Source: an uncultured Granulosicoccaceae bacterium (lineage in GTDB: Bacteria > Pseudomonadota > Gammaproteobacteria > Granulosicoccales > Granulosicoccaceae). From it: a stretch of DNA of 64,000 nt. Below the pieces are notes generated by a model, which saw only the letters and a list, made by a program, of their open reading frames with translations, had not been told where the DNA came from and ran no database searches. This document shows positions 9,695 through 17,518 of this stretch, in pieces. Position 1 is the first letter of the stretch; every line of letters starts with the position of its first letter. The stretch lies in the NCBI GenBank assembly GCA_937930305.1, contig CALGLE010000049.1, positions 44,884 to 108,883 of the forward strand. Direction: 5' to 3'. Made by a program: the position numbers and the translations under genes.

Positions 9695-10255
9695 CTAACT
9701 CGACCCTTTCAACCCCAGCTTGACGCCAACATCACGCAGCTCCACATCAATAAAGTTACTGGCTTCGGTGTTGATGGTTAGCTCGTCGATCCAAACCACT
9801 TGAAACGGGTCTCGATAAGCGGCAGCAACCGCCAATACTGAGTGATCTCTGGTGCTATCGATAACGATCGAACGTTCCTCTCCGGGTTGCAGTGTTAGGG
9901 TCGATAACGGTTCAACGGCCGCATCACTAGATTTAAATACATCCTGAAATTCTTTTTGGGTAATGTTCACATCCGGTGTGTTAAGAAACACCAATACGCG
10001 GATAGGAAGCGCGTTACCGCTTTTATCGACGTTGGTGTTGGGTTGTGCCGTTAACTTTATGGCGACAGAGTACGGTTGCTCAGACAACGGTACAGGGATG
10101 TTAATTTCGGGTGGAGGCGGTGGCTTGCCGGTGAGTGACGAAAGTAGGCCGCATCCGCTTAGCAGAAAAGATAGGCAAACAGTGACAGTGACGATTAAAG
10201 GTTTAATCGTGTTAGAAATCGGGTGTCCTGCCCAACTCTTTGATCTTCCGTTCAT
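9695..10255 (-). CDS. tssJ: T6SS outer-membrane lipoprotein TssJ
   Basis: 186 residues. Seen: an N-terminal extension, then a hydrophobic signal with lipobox LSGC, followed by GLLSSLTGKPPPPPEINIPV and a beta-rich domain (VLVFLNTPDVNITQKEFQDVF). Known: TssJ is a transthyretin-like outer-membrane lipoprotein that caps the TssLM complex. The ATG at 10255 lies 44 bases inside the end of tagH; no later ATG, GTG or TTG precedes the signal, so the overlap seems real. The residue after the lipobox Cys is Gly, consistent with outer-membrane sorting. Confidence 0.92.
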   Translation of the reverse strand: MNGRSKSWAGHPISNTIKPLIVTVTVCLSFLLSGCGLLSSLTGKPPPPPEINIPVPLSEQPYSVAIKLTAQPNTNVDKSGNALPIRVLVFLNTPDVNITQKEFQDVFKSSDAAVEPLSTLTLQPGEERSIVIDSTRDHSVLAVAAAYRDPFQVVWIDELTINTEASNFIDVELRDVGVKLGLKGSS

Positions 10256-11648
10256 AGGCTTTTCTAAATTCCCTGCTAAACAATTCGTCGAAGTCGCTTA
10301 CGGCTTCATCACGAAGAACAGCGTACCGTTCTTCATAACTTTCCCACAGCTTAGCTTCTTTCCTTAGCGGGATGCTAGCGGATATCGGAGACTCGCTCTC
10401 TAGTTTTTCTTCTAGTATCTGTGGATCAAACTCTCGAACCAATGTGGCAACAGCGGCTTTCATGCCTTCTAACATGGCCACTTGATGAAGGTTTAAATCA
10501 CTTATTGCCTGATCTACAGCGTGTTCGGTGGTTAAGTAACCTGGGTCACCGCTGTTAAACAAAAGTTTAGTTAAAGCATCATTTGCACTATACGAAAATT
10601 TAAGCGGATTATTGTCTGATCGATCTAATGTGGTTAGGTCACTTTTAATCGCTCTTTTAATTTCAGTCCGTGACTTTAGTAACTGCATTAACCCATCGGT
10701 TAATTGCGAAAGCAATCGACCGGTGGAAAACATATCCAAGTTTCGATGTTCAGCATGTGCCTGACTGTCTGTTAACCCAGCACCTTTTAGAAATTGGTTA
10801 ACGCTTTGCTGTTCTTTTGGATAAGAATTATGGCCCTTAGACGCAGCCTGTTGCGGCGGCAGCGGCCGGTGTCTTTTTGGTGGTGCATCATTTACATAGG
10901 GCCTTGGGATTTCTTGACGATGGCGATCGGGTTTTGGTTGCCCACCCACTGGGGGTTGGGGTGTTTTTATGTCATCCCATGGGTCTGGCTTACCGGAACT
11001 GTGTGGAAGATCAATGGCTACAGTTTCTTGTGAGGCACTGGTTTCAGGCCTCGATTGAGATATCGGTTTAACTGGAGGCCTATATGCCGGAGAAGGTGCA
11101 GAAGGCGTCGGTGGGGGTTCATTCGTGGATTCGCCTATCCCTTTATGCCAATCTTCTCCTGCAAACGGATCGGGATTTTGCCCGGTAAATGCCGGTGAAT
11201 TTTCAATGGCGGGCGAAATCGGCTTTTGTACCTCAAATGCACTGTCGCTGTTTTCAAATACATCGAAAGGATCACTGGACATTGCGGGCCCGCTGGGTGA
11301 ATTTTGACGCATCGGCTTGGTCGATTCATCTTGCAATGCCAGTTCAAGGGTGTAGTCACCAATGGATATTAGGCATCCATGGTTGATGGAGATTGTTTGG
11401 TCTCTTCCAATCGGGCTATTCGCGTTATCGATGAACACGCCATTCGAGCTGCAATCTCTTATTCTTACTGTCTGACCTTCCAACGTGACGATGGCGTGGT
11501 TTGCCGAGATATAGCGGCTCGGGTCCTCCAAGCGATAGTCGCAATTAGCCGAACGCCCTATCACAATAGGGAACGCAGAAAATACTCGGCTGTTTGCGTC
11601 CGATGCTGGGTTACCGCAAAAGCTCTTTATTCGCAGTGCGACTTGCAT
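10212..11648 (-). CDS. tagH: T6SS FHA-domain protein TagH (Fha)
   Basis: 478 residues. Start set at ATG 11648, preceded by GGAG; an in-frame upstream codon at 11669 lacks a ribosome site. Seen: N-terminal FHA domain, residues about 5-95, with GRSANCDYRL, SRYISANHA and CSSNGVFID; a Pro/Ser/Gln-rich linker about 100-290; and the T6SS-specific C-terminal helical domain from about 295 (ending RKAYERKIKELGRTPDF). Known: the FHA binds phospho-threonine, linking kinase/phosphatase signalling to assembly. First gene of the leftward arm, facing tssA across a 432-base divergent region. Confidence 0.93.
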   Translation of the reverse strand: MQVALRIKSFCGNPASDANSRVFSAFPIVIGRSANCDYRLEDPSRYISANHAIVTLEGQTVRIRDCSSNGVFIDNANSPIGRDQTISINHGCLISIGDYTLELALQDESTKPMRQNSPSGPAMSSDPFDVFENSDSAFEVQKPISPAIENSPAFTGQNPDPFAGEDWHKGIGESTNEPPPTPSAPSPAYRPPVKPISQSRPETSASQETVAIDLPHSSGKPDPWDDIKTPQPPVGGQPKPDRHRQEIPRPYVNDAPPKRHRPLPPQQAASKGHNSYPKEQQSVNQFLKGAGLTDSQAHAEHRNLDMFSTGRLLSQLTDGLMQLLKSRTEIKRAIKSDLTTLDRSDNNPLKFSYSANDALTKLLFNSGDPGYLTTEHAVDQAISDLNLHQVAMLEGMKAAVATLVREFDPQILEEKLESESPISASIPLRKEAKLWESYEERYAVLRDEAVSDFDELFSREFRKAYERKIKELGRTPDF

Positions 11649-11680
11649 TACAACTCCGTTCCACCTCACATTTTAATTAA

Positions 11681-11697
11681 CGCTTGTCGAGCAAGCG
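11681..11697. repeat. Stem-loop in the tagH leader
   Basis: Perfect six-base inverted repeat CGCTTG/CAAGCG around a five-base loop TCGAG, 33 bases upstream of the tagH start. It lies too far from the start to mask the ribosome site. Function unknown. Confidence 0.4.
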
Positions 11698-12006
11698 TAG
11701 GTAATCATCTTTGCAATCATGCGGGATGAATAACACATACCCAGAGTGAATAACCAACCCAGGGCGTGTGAGTTATTACCTGGAGACAAATTCAGCTTCA
11801 CCAACAATGTGTACAGCACATGATACGAAATTCTAGTTTCAAAGTGAATTAACTTAACTTTAGTCTAAGGGTTTTGATTTTAGTGCAATACATTCGTTCA
11901 GTTGTTTTGTTTTATCAGCAGTAACAAGGCAACATGCACGGAATTAAATCGCATCGCTGTATGGGTTATAGACGTTGTCGTCGGTAACAAGCCAGTGGTT
12001 CCTACT

Positions 12007-12024
12007 CTTAAGGTTAACTTTAAG
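12007..12024. promoter_or_regulatory. 18-base inverted repeat upstream of tssA, possible operator
   Basis: CTTAAGGTTAACTTTAAG is palindromic apart from one symmetric pair. Its position shortly upstream of tssA fits an operator for a dimeric regulator, but no cognate regulator gene lies in the T6SS locus. AT-rich palindromes can occur by chance, so this is tentative. Confidence 0.35.
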
Positions 12025-12080
12025 AGAATTGGGGATTTAATGTAGAACTTTAGCGATGTCAACAATCTTGGAAGTTGTCA

Positions 12081-13406
12081 GTGGATCGGAATACGTTACA
12101 AGAAATAGCAAGTACACCGGAGTTTCAAGCGCTGGCTGTGGAAGCGCTGGGCACGCCTGAGCGCGCGATGGGTGAATCGGTAATCGCAGCTCAACCTCCC
12201 AATTGGAAAGAGGTTGCCAGGCTCGCTACGGATTTAAAAACACAGTTCCCGTTACATTTGCCCACGCTCATTTACTTCACGAAGGCGCGTGTTAATACGC
12301 ATGGGTTTGCAGGCCTTAATGAATCACTGACACAGATAAACGACTTACTGGGTCAGCATTGGAATGAACTGCATCCGTTTGAAGACACGGACGATCCGGA
12401 CGATCCTTGGTACGAACGAGTCAATTTGATTCGTGAAGTATCGGAAGATCCTGCGTTCATTGACGCGCTACGGCGCGCTCCGCTGATTTCTGTTCGTGGT
12501 ATTGGTACCTATTCAGTTCGCGATATGGATATCACAGCAGGGGTTGTGCGTGCGGATTCGGATGAATCGGCGCACTGCCAAGAAGGGTTGTTGAAAGGGG
12601 CCTTGTCTGAGCTTGGCACGGATGAAGTCACGAAAATTCAACAGGCATTGGCGTCTTGTGTGGAAGGTGCTCAGTCGCTAGTGGATGCGTTGGAAACTCA
12701 GAACGTGTCAACGGCTAAAGACATGGTGAGCCCCCTGAGCCAATGCGTAAGTGGGGCTTTAGCAAGATTTGAAGAGTACGCCAGTGAGCAATTACTTCAA
12801 TCCAGCGCACCGGAGATGGAAGCTCACACCACGGATGCGCTTGCGGCAGAGCAGCCAACTCAAAATTCAGTCAGTTCGGCTGAGCAAGCCGCGGCAGTGA
12901 GTTCATTCACGTCTAGAACGGATACCATTTCCTCATTAAATCGCATCATCGCGTACTACCAAGCCTATGAGCCGGCAAGCCCGGTTGCCATCTTTGCTGC
13001 ACGGGCTCGCGATTTAGTGCCCAAGAACTTCTTTGAGGTACTGACGGATTTAGCGCCCGGTAATGACGGCAACTTAGGTGGATGTTTAGAAGTTTTGCAC
13101 GGCGAGCCGTTGAAATATTTGTTAGCTGATAGTTTTCAGCGCCATGTTTCCGGTGGCGGCCATCACAACCCGGAACTCAACGCTGATACACCGACGGATT
13201 CAAGCCTTTCCTCGCGTGAAGATGTGATGAAAGAACTCAGCGAAATAGAGAATTATTTTCGCGTGCGAGAACCTGCTAGCCCCATTCCATTGCTTATTGC
13301 GGAAATGCGGCGATTGGTCCCACGATCCTTTACAGAATTATTAAGCGAATTTTCGAAAGTCACTGCGGAGCAAGGTTCAGTGGAAGCTGAAGCTGAGCCG
13401 AGTTGA
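12081..13406 (+). CDS. tssA: T6SS baseplate/sheath assembly protein TssA
   Basis: 441 residues from GTG 12081, which is six bases after GGAAG; an in-frame TTG at 12075 is closer to that site and less likely. Seen: N-terminal ImpA-type domain (about 20-150, with LNDLLGQHWNELHPFEDTDD-like residues and DPDDPWYERVNLIRE), a variable middle, then two copies of the TssA C-terminal module, EPASPVAIFAARARDLVPKN (near 295) and EPASPIPLLIAEMRRLVPRS (near 395). Known: TssA primes baseplate assembly and sheath polymerisation. First gene of the rightward arm, 64 bases before tssB. Confidence 0.9.
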   Translation: MDRNTLQEIASTPEFQALAVEALGTPERAMGESVIAAQPPNWKEVARLATDLKTQFPLHLPTLIYFTKARVNTHGFAGLNESLTQINDLLGQHWNELHPFEDTDDPDDPWYERVNLIREVSEDPAFIDALRRAPLISVRGIGTYSVRDMDITAGVVRADSDESAHCQEGLLKGALSELGTDEVTKIQQALASCVEGAQSLVDALETQNVSTAKDMVSPLSQCVSGALARFEEYASEQLLQSSAPEMEAHTTDALAAEQPTQNSVSSAEQAAAVSSFTSRTDTISSLNRIIAYYQAYEPASPVAIFAARARDLVPKNFFEVLTDLAPGNDGNLGGCLEVLHGEPLKYLLADSFQRHVSGGGHHNPELNADTPTDSSLSSREDVMKELSEIENYFRVREPASPIPLLIAEMRRLVPRSFTELLSEFSKVTAEQGSVEAEAEPS

Positions 13407-13470
13407 TTGAGAAGTTTGACGCGGTAACACCACAAACACCTTATATGAATTAAGAAAATGGAGAGATTAA

Positions 13471-13986
13471 ATGTCCAGTAGTCAAAAAAACATCGCTCGA
13501 AATCGCGCACCACGTGTGCAGATTGAGTATGACGTTGAGCAGTATGGAGCGGAAAAAAAGATTCAGCTTCCGTTTGTGATGGGCGTTATGGCGGATTTGT
13601 CTGGAAATGCCGGTGATGCAAAAGGCTCGGTAGATGATAGGAAATTCAGCGAAATTGATGTAGATAATTTTGATGATTATCTGAAGTCCACCAAACCCAA
13701 AGTGAAGATGAGTGTGCCCAATGCCTTAACCGGTGAAGGTGATCTTAGCGTTGAACTGTCTTTTGAAAGTATGGATGACTTTTCTCCAGCTGCCGTTGCA
13801 TCCAAAGTGGATTCATTAAGCAAACTGCTGGATGCGCGTACGGAGCTGGCCAATTTAAAAACCTATATGGATGGAAAAGCGGGTGCCGAGGAGCTTTTAC
13901 AAAAAGTGCTTGATGATCCTGAGCTTTTAAAGTCTCTGGCGGCATCACCAAAAGCAGAAGAGTCTGAAGAGAAGGGAGAAGAGTAA
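13471..13986 (+). CDS. tssB: T6SS contractile sheath small subunit TssB (VipA)
   Basis: 171 residues. Seen: the conserved N-terminal section RAPRVQIEYDVEQYGAEKK followed by LPFVMGVMADLSG, then RKFSEIDVDNFDDYLKSTKP, all hallmarks of the family. Known: TssB and TssC form heterodimers that build the sheath whose contraction expels the Hcp tube. A ribosome site (GGAGAG) lies seven bases before the ATG. The stop overlaps the tssC start as TAATG, consistent with one-to-one production. The C-terminus is acidic (ESEEKGEE), slightly longer than usual. Confidence 0.96.
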   Translation: MSSSQKNIARNRAPRVQIEYDVEQYGAEKKIQLPFVMGVMADLSGNAGDAKGSVDDRKFSEIDVDNFDDYLKSTKPKVKMSVPNALTGEGDLSVELSFESMDDFSPAAVASKVDSLSKLLDARTELANLKTYMDGKAGAEELLQKVLDDPELLKSLAASPKAEESEEKGEE

Positions 13987-15473
13987 TGGCTGAAGAAACA
14001 GTAGCGGAAGCGGCAGAAGCATCCGAAACGCTGACGCAAGATGATTTTCAATCGATGCTGGATCAGGAGTTCCGTCCCCGGTCCCCGGAGGCACGCAGTG
14101 CTGTAGAGGAGGCCGTAGCCACGTTGGCTCAACAGGCCTTACAAGATACTCAAGTCATCTCAGACGATGTGTTGTCGACCATTGATTCCATCATTGCTGA
14201 AATTGACAAGAAGCTAACGGAACAGACCAACCTAATTATCCATGGTGAGGAATTCACTAAGCTTGAAGGTGCATGGAGAGGCTTACATCATTTGGTGAAT
14301 AACACCGAAACTGATGAGCAACTGAAAATCCGTGTCATGAACATCGAAAAGAAAGAAGTGGGTAAAACCTTAAAGAAGTTCAAAGGTGTTGCATGGGATC
14401 AAAGCCCCTTGTTCAAAAAAATCTATGGTGCGGAATACGATCAGCTTGGTGGCGAGCCTTACGGCTGCATTGTGGGCGATTATCATTTTGATCACAGCGC
14501 GCCCGATGTTGAAATTCTCAATGGCATGAAGCAAATTGCGGCGGCTTCACATGCGCCGTTTATCACAGGCGCTGATCCATCTGTCATGCAAATGGAATCC
14601 TGGGAAGAGCTGTCCAATCCTCGAGACTTAACCAAAATATTGAGTACGCCCGAATACGCGGCGTGGAATTCTCTGCGGGATTCGGAAGATTCTCGCTACT
14701 TAGGATTGGCTCTGCCACGCTTTTTGGCGCGTGTTCCCTATGGCGCTAAAACCGATCCGGTGGAGGCGTTTGATTTTGAAGAAGACAACAGCGCAGGTTC
14801 AAAAAGTTATGTATGGGCAAATTCAGCCTATGCCATGGCTGTGAATATCAACCGCTCATTTAAAGAGTATGGCTGGTGTTCACGCATAAGGGGTGTGGAA
14901 TCGGGCGGAACGGTTGACGGGCTGCCTGTGCACACTTTCCCCAGTGATGATGGCGGTGTGGACATGCAATGCCCAACCGAAATTTCAATAGGCGATCGTC
15001 GTGAAGCAGAGCTTGCCAAGAATGGTTTTATGCCGTTGTTGCACCGAAAAAATACGGATTCCGCGGCGTTCATTGGCGCGCAATCATTGCAGCGACCGGC
15101 TGAGTACGATGATCCGGACGCAACTGCTAATGCAAACCTGGCGGCACGATTACCGTATTTGTTCGCCACTTGCCGTTTCGCGCACTACTTGAAATGCATG
15201 GTTCGCGACAAAGTGGGCTCTTTTAAAGAGCGTGACGAAATGCAGCGCTACTTGCAAGATTGGATCATGCAATACGTTGACGGTGACCCTGAGTCCTCAG
15301 GTGAAGTCACAAAAGCGAAAAAGCCACTGGCCAATGCGGAAGTTGTGGTGGAAGAGGTGCCAGGTAACCCAGGTTACTACTCGTCGAAGTTTTTCCTGCG
15401 ACCTCACTACCAACTAGAGGGATTGTCGGTATCCCTTCGATTGGTGTCCAAACTGCCTTCAGCAAAAGGGTGA
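13986..15473 (+). CDS. tssC: T6SS contractile sheath large subunit TssC (VipB)
   Basis: 495 residues, typical length. Seen: EEFTKLEGAWRGLHHLVNNT and GEPYGCIVGDYHFDHSAPDV, plus SWEELSNPRDLTKI and FLARVPYG, all highly conserved in TssC. Known: outer and inner layers of the contractile sheath, recycled by ClpV through TssC/TssB recognition. Translationally coupled to tssB by a TAATG overlap; 138 bases then separate it from hcp. Confidence 0.97.
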   Translation: MAEETVAEAAEASETLTQDDFQSMLDQEFRPRSPEARSAVEEAVATLAQQALQDTQVISDDVLSTIDSIIAEIDKKLTEQTNLIIHGEEFTKLEGAWRGLHHLVNNTETDEQLKIRVMNIEKKEVGKTLKKFKGVAWDQSPLFKKIYGAEYDQLGGEPYGCIVGDYHFDHSAPDVEILNGMKQIAAASHAPFITGADPSVMQMESWEELSNPRDLTKILSTPEYAAWNSLRDSEDSRYLGLALPRFLARVPYGAKTDPVEAFDFEEDNSAGSKSYVWANSAYAMAVNINRSFKEYGWCSRIRGVESGGTVDGLPVHTFPSDDGGVDMQCPTEISIGDRREAELAKNGFMPLLHRKNTDSAAFIGAQSLQRPAEYDDPDATANANLAARLPYLFATCRFAHYLKCMVRDKVGSFKERDEMQRYLQDWIMQYVDGDPESSGEVTKAKKPLANAEVVVEEVPGNPGYYSSKFFLRPHYQLEGLSVSLRLVSKLPSAKG

Positions 15474-15611
15474 ATTTTCACGAAAATTACGTACCTGATT
15501 CAACAGAGCGGGATGCGGGAACGGCGTAATCTTTATTTCAGCAGCAACAAACGCTGCGAGTAACTTTACTTAACAAATTTCGCACGAATCACGTGCACTA
15601 GGAGAATTAAA

Positions 15612-16097
15612 ATGGCTGTTGACATGTTTTTGAAAATCGAAGGTATCGACGGTGAGTCACAAGACGATGCACACGGCAATGAAATTGATGTAGTGGGCTG
15701 GTCTTGGGGTTTGACACAAGGTGGAACAACGCACATGGGTGGCGGCAGTGGCGCAGGTAAAGTCAATGTGCAAGACATCTCGTTTGTAAAGTACGTCGAC
15801 GCGGCTTCCGCAAGCTTAATGCAGCATTGCATGTCGGGTAAGCACATTCCCGAAGCCACTTTATCCTTACGCAAAGCAGGTGATGGGCAAAAGGTCTACA
15901 GCACCATCATCATGAAGGACTTAATTGTTTCTTCCGTAAGCCACGGTGGTTCAGAGCATGACGAACGCCTGCAAGAGTCCATTACCTTGAACTTTGGCTC
16001 GGTTGAATACGTTTATAAGCCACAAAAGTCTGACGGTAGCTTTGATGCGGACAAGACAGCAGGTTGGGACATCGCTGCAAATAAGCCGCTGGTTTAA
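15612..16097 (+). CDS. hcp: T6SS inner tube protein Hcp
   Basis: 161 residues. Seen: MAVDMFLKIEGIDGESQD start, EIDVVGWSWGL, GKVNVQDISFVKYVDAAS, LRKAGDGQKVYSTIIMKDLI, the standard Hcp pattern. Known: hexameric rings stack into the tube that is fired from the cell and can carry small effectors. A strong AGGAG site sits seven bases before the ATG. It stands apart from its neighbours (138-base gap upstream, strong hairpin downstream), as expected for a very highly made component. Confidence 0.97.
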   Translation: MAVDMFLKIEGIDGESQDDAHGNEIDVVGWSWGLTQGGTTHMGGGSGAGKVNVQDISFVKYVDAASASLMQHCMSGKHIPEATLSLRKAGDGQKVYSTIIMKDLIVSSVSHGGSEHDERLQESITLNFGSVEYVYKPQKSDGSFDADKTAGWDIAANKPLV

Positions 16098-16129
16098 TTT
16101 AACCACCAACGACAAGTGTCTCTCCATTA

Positions 16130-16174
16130 TGCCCCTGGCTCTGAACGCATTGTTCAGAGTTAGGGGCACACTTT
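16130..16174 (+). terminator. Long hairpin after hcp, probable terminator or mRNA stabiliser
   Basis: Two 17-base arms (16130-16146 and 16152-16168) pair completely if two G-U pairs are allowed, around a five-base loop; TTTT follows within a few bases. It lies 32 bases past the hcp stop and before tagJ. Partial termination here would make hcp mRNA exceed that of the downstream baseplate genes; 3'-end protection is an alternative. Confidence 0.7.
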
Positions 16175-16211
16175 TCTAACCCTGAAATTTCACAAGAGCG
16201 TCGATTCCTTA

Positions 16212-17018
16212 ATGACCATGAACGCAGAACAACTGGTACAGAGTGGGGACTTAGACAAGGCACTGAGTGCGTTGCAAAACCAAGTGCGTGATGACCCTTC
16301 AAACAGTTCGCTGAGAATATTCTTATTTCAGCTGTTGTGTGTAGGTGGTGATTGGAATCGGGCATTGACACAAATGTCGGTGTCTTCAGATTTGGACAGT
16401 GAAGCGAAACTGATGGCTCAAGCCTATGCCGAGGTTATTCAGTGTGAAGTGTTTCGTGAGGCCGTTTTTGCAGGAGAGAAGCAACCGTTAATATTCGGCG
16501 AACCGGCGGCCTGGGTCGCTGATCAATTGCAAGTATTGTCACTGGCCGCCAGCGGCCAGGGTGAATCGGCTTTCGAATTAGCGCTGAAAGTCAGTGACGC
16601 CGCCCCGTCTACGCCGGGTACGATCGATGATCAAGCGTTTGACTGGATGACTGATGGGGACATGCGTATCGGACCAATGATTGAGGCCATCATCAACGGT
16701 AAATACTATTGGGTGCCCATGATGAATATTGAGAGCATCGAAGTCGCACAGCCGGTTGATTTAAGAGATCTTGTTTGGGCGCCAGTTGCATTCAAATGGA
16801 AAAATGAAGGGGAAACCCATGGTTTCATCCCTGCGCGTTACCCATTAAGCGATCAGGATGATTCCGCCTCAAAGCTATCACGTCGAACGGCGTGGCAGGC
16901 TCATGGCGAGAATTTTTACAGTGGCGTTGGGCAACGAATGTTCTGTACCGACAAGGACGAATATTCTCTTCTCGATTGTCGAAAAATTCAATTTAGCCCA
17001 CGAGCTGACGAGGCCTAA
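16212..17018 (+). CDS. tagJ: T6SS accessory protein TagJ (ImpE/SciE family)
   Basis: 268 residues. Seen: an N-terminal TPR-like helical repeat (AEQLVQSGDLDKALSALQNQ, VRDDPSNSSLRIFLFQLLCV) and the ImpE C-terminal region with WMTDGDMRIGPMIEAIINGK and YYWVPMMNIESIEV. Known: ImpE/TagJ proteins bind the N-terminus of TssB in some T6SS classes and are thought to assist sheath disassembly by ClpV. A second Met two codons in is an alternative start. tssE begins two bases after its stop. Confidence 0.88.
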   Translation: MTMNAEQLVQSGDLDKALSALQNQVRDDPSNSSLRIFLFQLLCVGGDWNRALTQMSVSSDLDSEAKLMAQAYAEVIQCEVFREAVFAGEKQPLIFGEPAAWVADQLQVLSLAASGQGESAFELALKVSDAAPSTPGTIDDQAFDWMTDGDMRIGPMIEAIINGKYYWVPMMNIESIEVAQPVDLRDLVWAPVAFKWKNEGETHGFIPARYPLSDQDDSASKLSRRTAWQAHGENFYSGVGQRMFCTDKDEYSLLDCRKIQFSPRADEA

Positions 17019-17019
17019 G

Positions 17020-17514
17020 GTGTTGGATCAAACGCCACGTGATCGGTTGCTTCCCTCGCTACTGGATCGGTTGACCGATGAAGAGCCCAAGCGAAAAGAG
17101 GAAACTCGCGAGCGGCGTAGCATCAATATGCGCGACCTTCGCGATGCGGTACTGCGCGACCTAGAATTTTTATTCAATACCACCAATTATGAATGTGGGT
17201 TTCGAGATGAGCTGAATCCTGTGGTGCGAGACAGCGTCATCAACTATGGGCTTCCCGCATTATCAGGAAACATTTTCAGCTCCTCAGACTTAACCCGAAT
17301 TCAACAAGAAATTAAACACTGCGTTCAAGTATTCGAACCCAGAATATTAAAAGATACGGTGAAAGTAAAAATCGTGCACGACGATAGCGCATCGCGTCGG
17401 TCATTGATATTTCAGATTGAAGGTACTCTTTGGGGCAACCCTATGCCTGAAGCGTTATTTTTACGCACCGAACTCGATCTTGAGTTGGGCGCTGTGAAAG
17501 TGTCGGAGCACTAA
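17020..17514 (+). CDS. tssE: T6SS baseplate protein TssE (gp25-like)
   Basis: 164 residues from GTG 17020, with GAGG six bases upstream; the frame stays open leftward inside tagJ but that part is not family sequence. Seen: RDRLLPSLLDRLTDEEP, then LRDAVLRDLEFLFNTTN, RDSVINYGLP and the gp25-type IQQEIKHCVQVFEPRI. Known: TssE is the wedge protein homologous to phage T4 gp25 and starts sheath polymerisation. It lies two bases after tagJ and four before tssF. Confidence 0.93.
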   Translation: MLDQTPRDRLLPSLLDRLTDEEPKRKEETRERRSINMRDLRDAVLRDLEFLFNTTNYECGFRDELNPVVRDSVINYGLPALSGNIFSSSDLTRIQQEIKHCVQVFEPRILKDTVKVKIVHDDSASRRSLIFQIEGTLWGNPMPEALFLRTELDLELGAVKVSEH

Positions 17515-17518
17515 GACC

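Larger units (their letters stand above)
11649..12080. promoter_or_regulatory. Divergent control region between the two T6SS arms
   Basis: About 430 AT-rich bases separate tagH and tssA, the only place from which both arms can be started. Seen: a stem-loop CGCTTG-TCGAG-CAAGCG at 11681-11697 in the tagH leader, and a near-perfect 18-base inverted repeat CTTAAGGTTAACTTTAAG at 12007-12024, about 57 bases before tssA. I found no convincing sigma-54 site (GG-N10-GC with flanking consensus) although T6SS operons often use one. No gene is visible in this stretch. Confidence 0.6.

Noticed and set aside
11649..12080. Sigma-54 promoter for the T6SS
   Set aside because: No site with correctly spaced GG and GC elements and adequate flanks was found by eye.
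16858..17019. Longer TssE reading frame starting inside tagJ
   Set aside because: The first 54 residues do not look like TssE and overlap tagJ in another frame; GTG 17020 has a ribosome site.
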